A stretch of 6,319 bases of DNA from Prevotellaceae bacterium UBA2757 (lineage in GTDB: Bacteria > Bacteroidota > Bacteroidia > Bacteroidales > Bacteroidaceae). A model generated the notes under the pieces. The model was given only the letters and a program-made list of their open reading frames with translations, ran no database searches and was not told the origin of the DNA. This document shows positions 5,954 to 6,319 of the stretch, in pieces (the first letter of the stretch is position 1; each line of letters starts with the position of its first letter). Where the stretch lies: NCBI GenBank assembly GCA_002353215.1, contig DEJD01000009.1:17784-24102 (forward strand). Reading direction: 5' to 3'. The translations under genes and the position numbers were made by a program.

Positions 5954-6319
5954 TTACTTGTTGCAGCAAGCGAGTTTGCCGTCAGAACCAAGAACGTTTA
6001 CAATCTTGTGGATGTACATCTTCTTCATGTTCTCACGTGCTGGTTTCAGATACTGACGTGGGTCGAAGTCTCCAGGATGCTCAGCAAGGTGCTTACGGAT
6101 AGCAGCAGTCATAGCAAGACGAGAGTCAGAGTCGATATTAATCTTACATACAGCAGACTTAGCAGCCTTACGGAGTTGCTCTTCTGGAATACCGATAGCA
6201 GCCTCGAGGTGACCACCATACTTGTTGATTGTGTTTACTTCGTCCATTGGAACAGAAGAAGAACCGTGGAGTACGATTGGGAAACCAGGAAGTTTCTTCT
6301 CGATTTCAGCAAGAATATC
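5954..6319 (-). CDS. fba: Class II fructose-1,6-bisphosphate aldolase, C-terminal part (start beyond window)
   Basis: Zinc-dependent aldolase of glycolysis and gluconeogenesis that splits fructose-1,6-bisphosphate into dihydroxyacetone phosphate and glyceraldehyde-3-phosphate in the cytoplasm. The visible 121 residues are about one third of a family usually about 330-350 residues long. The frame stays open to base 6319, so the Met codon at 6245-6247 is internal. Upstream of it is the motif LHGSSSVP, whose His (bases 6266-6268) aligns with a zinc-ligand His of class II aldolases. NIDSDSRLAMTAAIR (from visible residue 61) is the substrate and phosphate-binding signature, followed by FDPRQYLKPAR. 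The HGSSSVP and NIDSD wording resembles the subgroup that also contains the Calvin-cycle aldolases rather than E. coli FbaA. The product ends in ACCNK. The gene is convergent with the SLBB gene and is an unrelated housekeeping neighbour. Confidence 0.95.
   Translation of the reverse strand, partial: DILAEIEKKLPGFPIVLHGSSSVPMDEVNTINKYGGHLEAAIGIPEEQLRKAAKSAVCKINIDSDSRLAMTAAIRKHLAEHPGDFDPRQYLKPARENMKKMYIHKIVNVLGSDGKLACCNK

Noticed and set aside
6245..6247. ATG at this place (minus strand) as the aldolase start
   Set aside because: The frame continues upstream to the window edge and encodes the conserved LHGSSSVP motif, so this Met is internal.

Overview
The window looks like a chromosomal segment of a Bacteroidales bacterium, probably Bacteroides or Prevotella-like. 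The evidence is an rnf cluster in the order D-G-E-A, a large Bacteroidetes-style SLBB export protein, an initiating sugar transferase of the type carrying the GYRPER motif, AT-rich leaders without a Shine-Dalgarno before the polysaccharide genes, and a TAnnTTTG-type promoter. Genus-level assignment is inference.

Bases 1-2525 hold the 3' part of an rnf operon: rnfD (5' end cut off by the window), rnfG, rnfE and rnfA. They lie head to tail with gaps of 14, 19 and 2 bases. Together with rnfB and rnfC, expected just upstream, they would encode the membrane-bound, ion-translocating ferredoxin:NAD+ oxidoreductase. The visible cofactor sites are the FMN-threonine motifs in RnfD and RnfG and the paired cysteines of RnfE and RnfA. 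A strong rho-independent terminator (2550-2585) closes the operon.

Bases 2586-2740 are a short intergenic region with a plausible Bacteroidetes promoter and an AT-rich leader. A two-gene polysaccharide unit follows: a monotopic phosphoglycosyl transferase (2741-3343), which would start a glycan on undecaprenyl phosphate at the inner membrane, and an 836-residue periplasmic/outer-membrane export protein (3361-5871) with a Poly_export domain and about six SLBB repeats. One gene would start the glycan and the other would help take it out of the cell. The chain-length regulator/kinase, flippase, polymerase and other glycosyltransferases expected for a complete pathway are not in the window.

A 15-bp hairpin (5901-5934) separates this unit from a convergent gene on the minus strand, the C-terminal part of a class II fructose-bisphosphate aldolase whose start lies beyond base 6319. 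Every gene belongs to a recognised family and I see no convincing new system. The points most worth a second look are the compact, terminator-bounded transferase/SLBB pair, the architecture of the SLBB protein, and the contrast in ribosome-binding signals between the two operons.
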